DNA of 64,000 nt from Rhizobium tumorigenes (GCF_003240565.2 NZ_CP117255.1:1674001-1738000), one strand, 5' to 3'; shown: positions 50,965 through 60,293, counted from the stretch's first letter. Numbers and translations are program-made. The notes: a model not told the origin generated them from the letters alone.

Positions 50965-53900
50965 TCATGCCAGCGCCTCTTCGCTCTCAATAGCCAGAGC
51001 GAACCGCGCAGAGTTGCTGCGCGGTGTCCAGAGCTGGCGGTCGATCGCCTCCAGCAGTCGTTCCTTCATCTCGGCCTGCGCCGCCGGGTTCTTGTCCGCC
51101 ATGAAGTCCGCAACGCGGGCGTCGGTGACGAAGGCCTGGTAGACCGCCTCGAAATGATGATCGCGGACGGCGCCGGTGGTGGCTGCAAACGCGAACAGGA
51201 AATCGACGGTCGCCGCAATCTCGGCTGCGCCCTTGTAGCCGTGGCGCATCACGCCGGAGATCCATTTCGGATTGACGACGCGACCGCGCACGACCCGGCC
51301 GATCTCTTCCTCCAGCGAGCGGATCACAGGCTTTTCCGGCCGAGAATGGTCGTTGTGATAGATCGGTGGCCGGGCGCCGCCCAGTTGTTCCGCCGCCGCC
51401 GCCATGCCGCCCTCGAACTGGTAGTAATCGTCGCTGTCGAGCAGGTCGTGCTCGCGGTTGTCCTGGTTCTGCACGACGGCCTGGATCGATGCTAGCCGCT
51501 CCTCGAACACACCGCGCTCGGCCTTGCCGTCTTCGCCGGCGCCATAGGCGTAGCTGCCCCAGACCAGATAGGCCTCCGCCAGATCGGCGCGCTTCTCCCA
51601 TCCCTTTTCGTCGATCAGCGCCTGCAGCCCCGCACCGTAAGCGCCGGGCTTGGAGCCGAAGACACGATAGCCAGCCCGTTTTGCAGCTGCGGCTGCATCC
51701 AGCCCCTCGGTCATCAGGCGCGCGGTTTCCCCCTGCATGCGGGCTGCGATCGCATTGTCATCAGGGTCTTCATCCAGCGCGCCGACAGCCCGCACGGCCT
51801 TGTCGAACAGGGCGATCTGCTCGGGAAAGGCATCCCTGAAGAAACCGGAAATCCGGAGCGTCACATCGACCCGCGGCCGCCCCAGCATGGCGGGCGGTAT
51901 GATCTCGTAGCCGGTGACCCGCCGAGACGCCATGTCCCACACGGGCTTGACGCCGATCAGCGCCATCGCCTGGGCAATGTCGTCGCCGCCGGTTCGCATG
52001 TTCGATGTCCCCCAGGCGGTCAAGCCGATGGAAACGGGCCATTCGCCGTGATCCTGCACGTAGCGCCGCACCAACAACTCGGCCGAGGCCTTGCCAAGCT
52101 GATAGGCCGCCGGCGTCGGCACCGCGCGGCTGTCGACGGAGTAGAAATTACGCCCCGTCGGCAGCACGTCCGGACGCCCGCGCGTCGGTGCCCCAGACGG
52201 CCCCGGCGCAACGAAGCGACCGTCAAGACCCGCCAGCAACCCGGCAATCTCGGCAGGCCCGCAGGCAACGATCGAGGACTTCAGACGGCTTTCGATTTCG
52301 GCAAGCACGGCCTGCGTATGCATCCACCCGACGGGACAAAGCATCGAGCCATCGACGAATTTGGCGGAAAGCAATTCGATGCGCTCCACGGTATCTCCAT
52401 TGGTGCGCCAGGGATCGCTGGATATGTCGGCAAGGAGTTGCGGACGTGGACCGCCCCAGGCTTCTGCCATGGCGCAGTCGAGCGGATCGAAGGTTTTAGG
52501 TTGCGGAGGGTTACCCCCCTCTGTCCTGTCGGACATCTCCCCCACAAGGGGGGAGATCGATGGGGCGGCGGCAATCTCCACACTGTAGTCCGCTCTTGCA
52601 GCAAGCTCCGCAGGTTCGTTGTTGTGACCATGGCGCGGCATACCAATCTCCCCCCTTGTGGGGGAGATGTCAGCAGAGCTGACAGAGGGGGGTGATGCGG
52701 CAAATTCCGATGTTGCGGCGGCAGCCCCCGCAGGGGCACCCGATAACCTGGCATCCGCCGCAATCGCCCGCTGCAAACTCTGGTCGCCGCCCTCGCCCAA
52801 ACCGCGCGGCACGCGGGCCAGCGCCACCGTCAGGTCTGTCAGCAACCGCCCCTCAGGCGACACGCCGAAGACGTGCAGCCCGTCGCGGATCTGCATCTCC
52901 TTCAGGTCGCAGAGATAGGCATCGAGCTTCTGCAGCGCGCTGTCCTCGCTCTCGCCCTTGGCGATGCCAGCATCCTGGTCGAGGCCGATATCGGTGACGA
53001 GATCGAGGATCTGCTTGCGCAGCAGCAGGATACGGCGCGGATCGACGCCGGAGGCTTCGTAATACTCGTCCACCAGCGCTTCGAGGTCCTTCAGCGGACC
53101 GTAGCTTTCGGCACGGGTCAAAGGCGGCGTCAGATGGTCGATGATCACGGCACTGGTGCGGCGCTTTGCCTGCGTGCCCTCGCCGGGATCGTTGACGATG
53201 AAGGGATAGAGATGCGGCATCGGCCCGAGGATGGCTTCGGGATAGCACGTTTCCGACAGCGCCAGCGCCTTGCCCGGCAGCCATTCGAGATTGCCGTGCT
53301 TGCCCATGTGGATGACGGCATGGGCACCGAATTCCTGGCGCAGGAAGGCATAGAAGGCGAGATAGCCATGCGGCGGAACGAGATCCGGCGAGTGATAGCT
53401 CTCCTTCGGATCGATGTTGTAGCCGCGCGCCGGCTGGATGCCGACCAGCATTTCCCCGAAGCGGACAAAAGACAGGGCGAATGCGCCATCGACGACATAG
53501 GTGTCGTCCTCAGGCCCACCCCAACGCGCCGACACTTCATCCTGAATCTGAACGGGAAGAGACGCAAAGAAGGTCTTGTAACGACTCACCGAAAGCGTCT
53601 CGCGGACGACCTTTCCATCGCGGCCGGAGTTGGTCGGCCCCTGCATGAGATGGGTGATCAGCGCATCGCCATCGGCGGGAATGTCGGCCACGGGATAACC
53701 GTTCGCCGCCATGGCCCGCATGACTTCCACCGTGCCAGCCGGCGTATCCAGCCCGACGCCGTTGCCAAGCCTGCCGTCGCGGTTTGGATAGTTGGCCATG
53801 ACCAGCGCCACGCGCCGAGAGGCCACCGGTGTCCGACGCAGCCGGGCCCAGTTGGCGGCGAGCGCTGCGGTATAGCGCATGCGGTCGATCGATGGCTCGC

Positions 53901-55014
53901 TGCCGACGATATTGGCCTCCACCCGCTCGTCGTAGCGGGCTGCGGCCTTGAACGACACGGCGCGCGACAGCACACGGCCGTCGACCTCGGGCAGCGCCAC
54001 GTTCATGCCGAGATCGCGGGCCGACAGGCCCTGCGCCGAGGCAGTCCAGGCCTCCTTGGAAGAAGCGCAGAAGATCGCCTGCAGCACGACCCCATCGTTT
54101 TCCTCCAGCACCGTCGGCTTCCGGTCGGCACCGGGTGCCGAAATGGCAAAGCCAGTGGTGTTAATAACGACATCCGGCGACGCTGCGCCAAAAATATCGG
54201 AGATGATGGACTTGGATGCCGGGTCCTTGAGACTGTAGGCAAACACCGGCAGCGGCCGCACACCAGCCTCAACCAGCGCCGATATCATTGACTCGACAGG
54301 CCGGGTCTCGCCGCTCTGCACGAGAGCGCGGTAAAAGCTGATGGCGACGATAGGCGGATTTGACAAGTTGTTCTCCCCCCTTGCGGGGGAGATGTCGGCC
54401 CGGCCGACAGATGGGGGTGTCACCGCCGCCGCAGACGCCAGCCGCCACGCATCGACATCGACGACACCCTGCCCCGGCCACCAGATGCCCGCCTTGGCAA
54501 GCGGGCTCGCCGGCTGCGGTTTTTCGGCGCCGGACAGCATCGCCGACGCATAGGCCAGAAACGCCCGCGCATTGTCGTCGCCACCCTCGATCAGATAGGA
54601 CCACAGCGCATTGAGATCGTCGAGCGCGATGTTGGAGAACGGCATGACGCCCGGATCGGGCTTGGAATCGCCCGGGATCACCGCAATCATGACGCCCTGC
54701 CGGGACGCGGCCGCATGCAGCGCTTCCAGGGCATATTGAAAATAGCTGGCGCCGCCGAGCGCCCGGACGATGATCATCTTCGCGTGTCGCGCCGTCCGCT
54801 CGACATAGGTGTCGACGGACATCGGATGTTTCATGCTGAGCAGGCTCGCCAGCCGCAGCGAATGGGTGCCCTCATGGTGGGCATAAGCCGCAGCGATAGC
54901 GGCAAGCTCGGTATCGGCCGCCGACAGGAAAAGGATATCGCCCGGCGACTGCCCGAGATCGATCGCCTCGTCGCCGTCGGATATCGAGCCCTTCTGGGCT
55001 AGGAGAAGATGCAT
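50965..55014 (-). CDS. cobN: Cobaltochelatase large subunit CobN, with in-frame repeat insertions
   Basis: 1349 residues; the Pseudomonas denitrificans protein is about 1275. CobN binds hydrogenobyrinate a,c-diamide and, with CobS and CobT, inserts cobalt using ATP. Typical stretches include VIHMGKHGNLEWLPGKALAL and GLTAWGTSNMRTGGDDIAQA. Three copies of the palindromic repeat are translated inside it: near residues 199-215 (ADISPARGE), 774-790 (ADISPTRGEIG) and 818-835 (ISPLVGEMSDRTEGG). These, with the sequence between the last two, account for most of the excess length. CobS and CobT are not in the window. Confidence 0.94.
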   Translation of the reverse strand: MHLLLAQKGSISDGDEAIDLGQSPGDILFLSAADTELAAIAAAYAHHEGTHSLRLASLLSMKHPMSVDTYVERTARHAKMIIVRALGGASYFQYALEALHAAASRQGVMIAVIPGDSKPDPGVMPFSNIALDDLNALWSYLIEGGDDNARAFLAYASAMLSGAEKPQPASPLAKAGIWWPGQGVVDVDAWRLASAAAVTPPSVGRADISPARGENNLSNPPIVAISFYRALVQSGETRPVESMISALVEAGVRPLPVFAYSLKDPASKSIISDIFGAASPDVVINTTGFAISAPGADRKPTVLEENDGVVLQAIFCASSKEAWTASAQGLSARDLGMNVALPEVDGRVLSRAVSFKAAARYDERVEANIVGSEPSIDRMRYTAALAANWARLRRTPVASRRVALVMANYPNRDGRLGNGVGLDTPAGTVEVMRAMAANGYPVADIPADGDALITHLMQGPTNSGRDGKVVRETLSVSRYKTFFASLPVQIQDEVSARWGGPEDDTYVVDGAFALSFVRFGEMLVGIQPARGYNIDPKESYHSPDLVPPHGYLAFYAFLRQEFGAHAVIHMGKHGNLEWLPGKALALSETCYPEAILGPMPHLYPFIVNDPGEGTQAKRRTSAVIIDHLTPPLTRAESYGPLKDLEALVDEYYEASGVDPRRILLLRKQILDLVTDIGLDQDAGIAKGESEDSALQKLDAYLCDLKEMQIRDGLHVFGVSPEGRLLTDLTVALARVPRGLGEGGDQSLQRAIAADARLSGAPAGAAAATSEFAASPPSVSSADISPTRGEIGMPRHGHNNEPAELAARADYSVEIAAAPSISPLVGEMSDRTEGGNPPQPKTFDPLDCAMAEAWGGPRPQLLADISSDPWRTNGDTVERIELLSAKFVDGSMLCPVGWMHTQAVLAEIESRLKSSIVACGPAEIAGLLAGLDGRFVAPGPSGAPTRGRPDVLPTGRNFYSVDSRAVPTPAAYQLGKASAELLVRRYVQDHGEWPVSIGLTAWGTSNMRTGGDDIAQAMALIGVKPVWDMASRRVTGYEIIPPAMLGRPRVDVTLRISGFFRDAFPEQIALFDKAVRAVGALDEDPDDNAIAARMQGETARLMTEGLDAAAAAKRAGYRVFGSKPGAYGAGLQALIDEKGWEKRADLAEAYLVWGSYAYGAGEDGKAERGVFEERLASIQAVVQNQDNREHDLLDSDDYYQFEGGMAAAAEQLGGARPPIYHNDHSRPEKPVIRSLEEEIGRVVRGRVVNPKWISGVMRHGYKGAAEIAATVDFLFAFAATTGAVRDHHFEAVYQAFVTDARVADFMADKNPAAQAEMKERLLEAIDRQLWTPRSNSARFALAIESEEALA
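52511..52560. repeat. Palindromic repeat copy 4, in frame inside cobN
   Basis: ACCCCCCTCTGTC...GACATCTCCCCC...GGGGGGAGAT form; translated on the minus strand as ISPLVGEMSDRTEGG. Opposite orientation to copy 5, 84 bp away. Confidence 0.88.
52645..52693. repeat. Palindromic repeat copy 5, in frame inside cobN
   Basis: ATCTCCCCCC/GGGGGAGAT hairpin plus GTCAGCAGAGCTGAC hairpin; translated on the minus strand as PPSVSSADISPTRGEIG. Confidence 0.88.
54371..54420. repeat. Palindromic repeat copy 6, in frame inside cobN
   Basis: CTCCCCCCTTGCGGGGGAG hairpin plus GTCGGCCCGGCCGAC hairpin; translated on the minus strand as PPSVGRADISPARGENN. Confidence 0.88.
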
Positions 55015-55050
55015 GCGGCACCTCCCTGGATAGTTTTTAGGGTGGGGCGG

Positions 55051-55100
55051 CGCCCCCGTCTGTCACCTCCGGTGACATCTCCCCCACAAGGGGAGAGATT
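55051..55100. repeat. Palindromic repeat copy 7, intergenic
   Basis: Element between cobW and cobN, orientation GCCCCCGTCTGTCACC to CCCCCACAAGGGGAGAGATT; inverted relative to copy 8, 84 bp away. Confidence 0.85.
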
Positions 55101-55184
55101 GGCTGGGGCGGCTTCGCGGCTTAACACAAAGCTACCGCCTGCACTTCGCTCAATTGGACGTGAACGTACCAGCCGCAGCTTCCC

Positions 55185-55233
55185 GATCTCCCCCCTTGTG
55201 GGGGAGATGTCGGCGTAGCCGACAGAGGGGGGT
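55185..55233. repeat. Palindromic repeat copy 8, intergenic
   Basis: ATCTCCCCCC/GGGGGAGAT hairpin plus GTCGGCGTAGCCGAC hairpin, ending in AGAGGGGGG, 20 bp after the cobW stop. Confidence 0.85.
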
Positions 55234-55252
55234 AAGCCGCGCCGGTGAACCA

Positions 55253-56299
55253 TCAAACAAGCGCCTCGATCGCACCGCGCACCGCCGCCTGGTCCATATC
55301 GTGCAGCCCGATCACCACCAGACGCGTTGCCCGGACTTCGCCCGGCGTCCAGGCGCGGTCGAAATAATGGTCGACACGGCTGCCGACGGCCTGCAACTGC
55401 AGCCGCATCGGCTTGCCCGGCACATCGACGAACCCCTTGAGACGCAGCACGTCGTGATGGCCGATGACTGTCTTCAGCCGCTCGATAAACGTGACCGGCT
55501 CGGCGATAGGCCCGAGGTCGACAACGAAACTGTCGAACTCGTCGTGGTCGTGCGGGGTGCCGTCGGCGTGCTCGATCTCATGGTGGGACAGACGGTTGCC
55601 GACATCGGCTTCCGTGCCGATGCCGAGCCCCAGCAGCACGGCGGCCGAAACCTCGCCGTTGCGGGCCTCAATCATCGGGGGCTTGCGCTTGGTGCGCGAC
55701 AGGACTTCGGCACGCACGGCTGCGATGCCGGCGGCGTCCAGCAGGTCGGTCTTGTTGAGCACGATGAGGTCGGCGCAGGTCAACTGGTCCTCGAACAGTT
55801 CCTCGATCGGATTGTCGTGGTCGAGCGATACATCTTCCGCCCGAGCCGCATTGACGGCGTCGTGGTCGTCGGCAAACCGGCCGGCAGCGACGGCGACGCT
55901 GTCGACGACGGTGATCACGCCATCGACCGTCACGTGCGTGCGGATGTCGGGCCAGTTGAAGGCCGCCACCAGCGGCTGCGGCAGCGCAAGGCCGGATGTC
56001 TCGATGACGATGTGGTCGGGCCGCGGGTTGCGGGCAAGCAACTGAGTCATCGTCGGAATGAAGTCGTCGGCGACCGTGCAACAGATGCAGCCGTTGGTGA
56101 GCTCGATGATATCGTCGGCCGAGCAGTTCTCGGCGCCGCAATCCTTCAGCACGTCGCCGTCGACGCCGAGATCGCCGAACTCGTTGATGATGAGGGCGAT
56201 GCGCTTGCCGCCGGCATTCTGCAGCAGGTTGCGGATCATCGTCGTCTTGCCAGCCCCGAGGAAGCCGGTGATGACGGTGGCGGGAATTTTCTGTTGCAA
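55253..56299 (-). CDS. cobW: CobW, GTP-binding metal chaperone-like protein
   Basis: 348 residues of the G3E GTPase family. Walker A is TGFLGAGKTTMIRNLL, the metal-binding CxCC motif is GCICC within ELTNGCICCTVADDF, the switch region IIETSGLALP follows, and LNKTDLL gives guanine specificity. A His-rich loop (HHEIEHADGTPHDHDE) is present. CobW is proposed to deliver cobalt to the CobNST chelatase. It follows cobP by 4 bp. Confidence 0.94.
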   Translation of the reverse strand: MQQKIPATVITGFLGAGKTTMIRNLLQNAGGKRIALIINEFGDLGVDGDVLKDCGAENCSADDIIELTNGCICCTVADDFIPTMTQLLARNPRPDHIVIETSGLALPQPLVAAFNWPDIRTHVTVDGVITVVDSVAVAAGRFADDHDAVNAARAEDVSLDHDNPIEELFEDQLTCADLIVLNKTDLLDAAGIAAVRAEVLSRTKRKPPMIEARNGEVSAAVLLGLGIGTEADVGNRLSHHEIEHADGTPHDHDEFDSFVVDLGPIAEPVTFIERLKTVIGHHDVLRLKGFVDVPGKPMRLQLQAVGSRVDHYFDRAWTPGEVRATRLVVIGLHDMDQAAVRGAIEALV

Positions 56300-56303
56300 T
56301 GTA

Positions 56304-56828
56304 TCAGCCTTTCATTTTCAGCGGCAGTCCGGCGGCGACGAAATAGACGTCGGTTGCCTCAGCCGCGATCATTTGATGGAGACGGCCGGCATGGTCGCGA
56401 AAATCCCGCGCCATGCGGTTTTCCGGCACTATGCCGAGACCGACCTCGTTGGAGACGAACACCAGGCGCGCCCTTGCGCCAGGCAGGAATTGGCAGAGTG
56501 ACGCGAAGGCGGCAGTCACGTCGCGCTCTTCCATCATCAGGTTTGTAACCCACAGCGTCAGGCAATCGACGAGAACAGCGCGGCCGGGCGCGTCGATGGC
56601 ACCGAGCGTGCCGACAAGATCGAGCGGCTCCTCATGCGTCGTCCAGCCCTCGCCGCGATCGACGCGGTGCTGGCGGATGCGCTCCGCCATCTCGGCATCC
56701 CAAGCTCGACCGGTGGCGACGTAATGGCGGTCGAGGCCGGAGCCTGTGACGAGCGCCTCGGCAAAAGACGACTTGCCGGAGCGCGCGCCGCCAAGCACGA
56801 GGGCCGTTTCGAAGGTTGGGGATGACAT
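56304..56828 (-). CDS. cobP: Adenosylcobinamide kinase / guanylyltransferase CobP (CobU)
   Basis: About 174 residues. The P-loop is [17 protein letters not shown], and [18 protein letters not shown] with the guanylylated His region [18 protein letters not shown] follows. It phosphorylates adenosylcobinamide and transfers GMP to it. Start ATG 56828 ([11 protein letters not shown]) is chosen; the frame extends upstream to 56906. It is first in a riboswitch-controlled cobP-cobW-(cobN-cobO) unit. Confidence 0.94.
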   Translation of the reverse strand: MSSPTFETALVLGGARSGKSSFAEALVTGSGLDRHYVATGRAWDAEMAERIRQHRVDRGEGWTTHEEPLDLVGTLGAIDAPGRAVLVDCLTLWVTNLMMEERDVTAAFASLCQFLPGARARLVFVSNEVGLGIVPENRMARDFRDHAGRLHQMIAAEATDVYFVAAGLPLKMKG

Positions 56829-56844
56829 CAGGCTGTTCCGATCC

Positions 56845-56934
56845 TCACGCGGTTCTGCGCGAGGCTGCAAGCGTGCAACCAGTCGGATCAAGAAACCGCG
56901 TCGCAATGACGCGCAAAGTCAAACATTCAGCCAT
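56845..56934 (-). CDS. Possible leader peptide between riboswitch and cobP
   Basis: A 29-codon frame with GGAGG six bases before its ATG, better than the ribosome site of cobP itself. It ends 16 bp before the cobP ATG and is in a different frame. It could be the real initiation point controlled by the riboswitch, coupling translation into cobP; this is inference from spacing only. Confidence 0.3.
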   Translation of the reverse strand: MAECLTLRVIATRFLDPTGCTLAASRRTA

Positions 56935-56997
56935 GACAACCTCCGTGCTGGCAGCGGGACGACGTCCCAAAGGGTGGGCTTTTCGCCCGGCACGGAT

Positions 56998-57353
56998 GGC
57001 AGGTCTCCTGGCTCACGGTTGCAACCTCCGACCGGAACGACGGATGTCGTTCCGGTCGGAGATCACGGGTCTTTCTCGCCTTCCCAGCAGGTCATCATGA
57101 AAAGGCGGACGATTCGTAGATGAAGAGGCGTCCCACCCCGGTAGATCACGATGCCACGCCAGTGGCTTTTCCGATGCCTTCGACTTCAGGCCCGCCTGCA
57201 CCATTGCAGAACATCACCCGTCGTCCCGTAACACCCGACGAAAAACCCTGACCGTTCTACAGTCGCGGGGTCGGCTGCGATAAGAGCGCCCTGTATGGGT
57301 CCGCCCGGTCACATTCCCTTTTGATCCCATACCGTTTTCACGGCGCGGGAACC
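56998..57353 (-). promoter_or_regulatory. Cobalamin (AdoCbl) riboswitch
   Basis: The minus strand carries the conserved elements in order: AAAAGGGAATGTGAC near 57310-57322, CGCAGCCGACCCCGCGACTGTA at 57258-57279 (in pieces), GCCACTGG at 57159-57166, GGGAAGGCGAGAAAGACC at 57067-57085, and the B12 box AGCCAGGAGACCTGCC at 56998-57014. A variable hairpin (CCGACCGGAACGAC and its complement) sits before the B12 box. It lies upstream of cobP, so adenosylcobalamin should repress cobP-cobW and probably cobN-cobO. GGGC/GCCC and GGGAC/GTCCC hairpins downstream are candidates for the expression platform. Confidence 0.93.
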
Positions 57354-57523
57354 TTCCGTTATGCGTTCAGGATTAGGCCTTCGCCTTATGCAAGTCAACT
57401 GATCGACGAATTCGCTTTCCGCCATATATGTGTTGAAGCGGCGCTGAAATCATTCTCGTCGGCGGTCTTTTTGTCGCAATTGCTAGTGTAAGACGTCCAG
57501 CTTTAAACAACCGCCTCTCTTTC

Positions 57524-59326
57524 ATGCGTAACGCCATGCTCCAACGATTCCATGCGCCCCGCTTCCGCACTCTACGATCTCTCTTTGAAGCAGGTCGGAT
57601 GCGCGCGATCCTGCGACAAAGCGAAGTCGGCCTCGTCATCGCCGGCGCCTTGGTCGGCGTTACGTCGGGGCTAGCTGTGACGGCCATGAGCCTGATCTCG
57701 CGCCAGATGCACATGCTCATCTACGGCATCGGCGACGACGGCAGGCTGAGTAGCGCCGTGATCGACAACAAGCTCCTATTGCTGCTGGCGCCGATTGCAG
57801 GTGGCGTGCTGTTGGGGCTGATGCTCTTCATCCTCTCCAAGACCCGCAAGAAGCCGATGATCGACCCGATCGAGGCCAACGCGCTTCACGGCGGCCGGCT
57901 GTCGCTCACCGACAGCATTCTGGTATCCATCCAGAACCTCATATCCAACGGTTTCGGCGCATCCGTCGGGCTGGAGGCCGGCTACACTCAGATCGCCGCC
58001 GGCATCGCCTCGAAACTCGGACTGAAACTGCAGCTGCGCCGCGGCGACCTTCGCACCCTTGTCGGCTGCGGTGCGGCCGGTGCCATCGCCGCAGCCTTCA
58101 GCGCGCCCCTCACAGGCGCATTCTATGCCTTTGAGCTGATCATCGGCAGCTACACCATCGTCACCCTGACCCCTGTCGTCGTTTCCGCCCTCGTCGCAAC
58201 GCTGGTCGCACGCCTGCTCGCCGGCAGCGACGTAATGATCGACATCGGCGATTTCGGCAGCGTCGTGCCGGCCGATTACGTTCCGGCCCTGCTTCTCGGC
58301 GCCGTCTGCGCCGGTTGCGGCATCCTGCTCATGCAGGGCGTCTCCTTCATCGAGGAGCTGGCCCGCAAGAGCGCCATCCCCCAGTATGTCCGGCCGGCAC
58401 TTGGCGGCATCGTCGTCGGCATGCTCGCCCTGATCTCGCCGCAGGTTCTGTCGGCCGGCCACGGTGCGCTGCATCTCAATCTCGGCCGCGATATCGCCAT
58501 CCCGGCCTTGCTCGGCATCCTGCTGCTGAAATCGCTGGCCTCGGCCGTCTCGATCGGCTCCGGCTTCCGTGGCGGCCTTTTCTTCGCCTCGCTGTTCATG
58601 GGCGCCCTGCTCGGCAAGATCTTTGCTTACTCTGCGCCCTATTTCGACCATGCGACGCTGACGCCGGTCATCTATTCCGTGGTCGGCATGAGTTCGCTGG
58701 CCGTGGCAGTCATCGGCGGACCGCTGACGATGACCTTCCTGGCGCTGGAGATCACCGGCGACTTTCCGATCACGGCGCTTGTGCTTGCCGCCGTCATAAC
58801 ATCGTCGCTCGTCGTTCGCACCACCTTCGGCTACTCCTTTGCAACCTGGCGCTTCCACCTTCGCGGCGAGAGCATCCGCAGCGCCCACGACGTCGGCTGG
58901 ATCCGCAACCTGACGGTCGCCCGGATGATGCGGCCGGACGTGCGCAGCGCCAACGTCAACATCAGCATCGCCGACTTCCGCCATGATTTCCCGATCGGCT
59001 CGACGCAGCGCGTCGTCCTGCTCGACGAGGCGGAAAAATACGCAGGCATGGTGCTGGTGCCGGAAATCTACGCCAGCCCCGTCGACCAGGACGATGGCGA
59101 TCGCGGCCTAGGCGATTTCATTCGCTACAAGAACGACTTCCTGCAGCCGCAAATGAATGCCAAGCAGGCCGCCGCGATCTTCGACAAGACCGAAAGCGAA
59201 GCGCTGGCTGTGGTGAACAATCTGATCGAGCGCAAGGTCATTGGCCAGCTGTCGGAAAGCCACACGCTGCGCCGTTATTCGGAAGAACTCGACCGGCGCC
59301 GGCGTGAGGAGTCCGGCGAACTCTGA
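57524..59326 (+). CDS. ClC-family chloride channel/transporter
   Basis: 600 residues: about 440 residues of ClC membrane domain followed by a C-terminal cytoplasmic region of about 150 residues that probably includes degenerate CBS motifs. The gating-glutamate helix reads GFGASVGLEAGYTQIAAGIAS; the Glu is kept, but the usual Pro of GxEGP is absent (GLEAG). Later motifs include GCGAAGAIAAAFSAPLTGAFYA and SGFRGGLFFASLFMGALLG, and VVGMSSLAVAVIGGPLT. Whether it is a channel or an H+/Cl- exchanger cannot be said. Divergent from cobP, upstream of the riboswitch. Confidence 0.9.
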   Translation: MRNAMLQRFHAPRFRTLRSLFEAGRMRAILRQSEVGLVIAGALVGVTSGLAVTAMSLISRQMHMLIYGIGDDGRLSSAVIDNKLLLLLAPIAGGVLLGLMLFILSKTRKKPMIDPIEANALHGGRLSLTDSILVSIQNLISNGFGASVGLEAGYTQIAAGIASKLGLKLQLRRGDLRTLVGCGAAGAIAAAFSAPLTGAFYAFELIIGSYTIVTLTPVVVSALVATLVARLLAGSDVMIDIGDFGSVVPADYVPALLLGAVCAGCGILLMQGVSFIEELARKSAIPQYVRPALGGIVVGMLALISPQVLSAGHGALHLNLGRDIAIPALLGILLLKSLASAVSIGSGFRGGLFFASLFMGALLGKIFAYSAPYFDHATLTPVIYSVVGMSSLAVAVIGGPLTMTFLALEITGDFPITALVLAAVITSSLVVRTTFGYSFATWRFHLRGESIRSAHDVGWIRNLTVARMMRPDVRSANVNISIADFRHDFPIGSTQRVVLLDEAEKYAGMVLVPEIYASPVDQDDGDRGLGDFIRYKNDFLQPQMNAKQAAAIFDKTESEALAVVNNLIERKVIGQLSESHTLRRYSEELDRRRREESGEL

Positions 59327-59438
59327 GGCCGCAATCGATTGCAGTATTGACGCGTGCGCAGCACGCTCTAACTCCGTTGCACCATAACGTCCGGTACCGT
59401 GCCAAATGGCGCTGCCGGCCCAAGCACCGAAAGCAAAC

Positions 59439-60293
59439 ATGGCAAACTCCTCCACGCCCGTCTGGTTCATCACCGGCTGCTCGACCGGCTTCGGCCGCGA
59501 ACTCGCGACATTGGTACTCGAACGCGGCTGGCGCGCCGTCGTCACCGCCCGTGGCAAGGAGCGCGTCGCCGATCTCGTCACGGGTCACGAAGACAGTGCC
59601 CTGGCGCTGGACCTCGACGTTACCGACAAGGACCAGATCGCTGCCGCCGTTAAGGCCGCCGAAGAACGCTTCGGCCAGATCGACGTGCTGGTCAACAATG
59701 CCGGCTACGGCTACCAGGCCTCGATCGAAGAGGGCGACGACGACGCCATCCGCGCCCAGTTCGATGCCAACGTCTTCGGCCTCTTCGCCATGACCCGGGC
59801 CGTATTGCCGGGCATGCGCAAGCGCCGCCGGGGCCACATCATCAACATTACCTCGGTTGCCGGCCTCGTCGGCTTTCCCGGCTCCGGCTACTATGCAGCC
59901 AGTAAGCACGCCGTCGAGGGCATGTCGGACGCGCTTGCCGTCGAAGGCCGGCCGCTCGGCATCAAGGTCACCTGCATCGAACCCGGCCCGTTCCGCACAG
60001 ATTGGGCCGGCCGGTCCTTGCAGCAGACGGTCTCCGGCATCGCGGACTACGAAGAGACCGTCGGCGCACGGATGGCCTCGACGTCAGCCATCAGCGGCAA
60101 GCAGAAGGGCGATCCCGTTCGGGCTGCAAAGGCGATGATGATGGTGACGGAACTGGAACACCCGCCGCGCCACCTGGTGCTCGGCGCTTTCGGCGTCGAT
60201 GCCGTATCGAAAAAGCTTTCGGACAGTCTGGCCGAAGTCGAACAGTGGCGCGACACATCGATTGGTGCCGATTTCCCAGAGTCCGAACAATAA
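59439..60293 (+). CDS. Short-chain dehydrogenase/reductase
   Basis: About 284 residues from ATG 59439 (MANSSTPVWFITGC); the open frame starts at 59406. The cofactor motif is TGCSTGFGRELA, NNAGYGYQAS follows, and the active-site Ser and YxxxK are in ITSVAGLVGFPGSGYYAASKHA. It belongs to the classical SDRs often annotated as oxidoreductase or 17-beta-HSD-like; substrate unknown. Its ribosome site is weak. Confidence 0.9.
   Translation: MANSSTPVWFITGCSTGFGRELATLVLERGWRAVVTARGKERVADLVTGHEDSALALDLDVTDKDQIAAAVKAAEERFGQIDVLVNNAGYGYQASIEEGDDDAIRAQFDANVFGLFAMTRAVLPGMRKRRRGHIINITSVAGLVGFPGSGYYAASKHAVEGMSDALAVEGRPLGIKVTCIEPGPFRTDWAGRSLQQTVSGIADYEETVGARMASTSAISGKQKGDPVRAAKAMMMVTELEHPPRHLVLGAFGVDAVSKKLSDSLAEVEQWRDTSIGADFPESEQ

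Noticed and set aside
52873..54291. Plus-strand frame of 472 codons
   Set aside because: Antisense to cobN.
55051..55233. Repeated palindromes considered as a CRISPR array
   Set aside because: Copies alternate orientation, are two-hairpin elements of about 50 bp, and there is no regular spacer series or cas gene.
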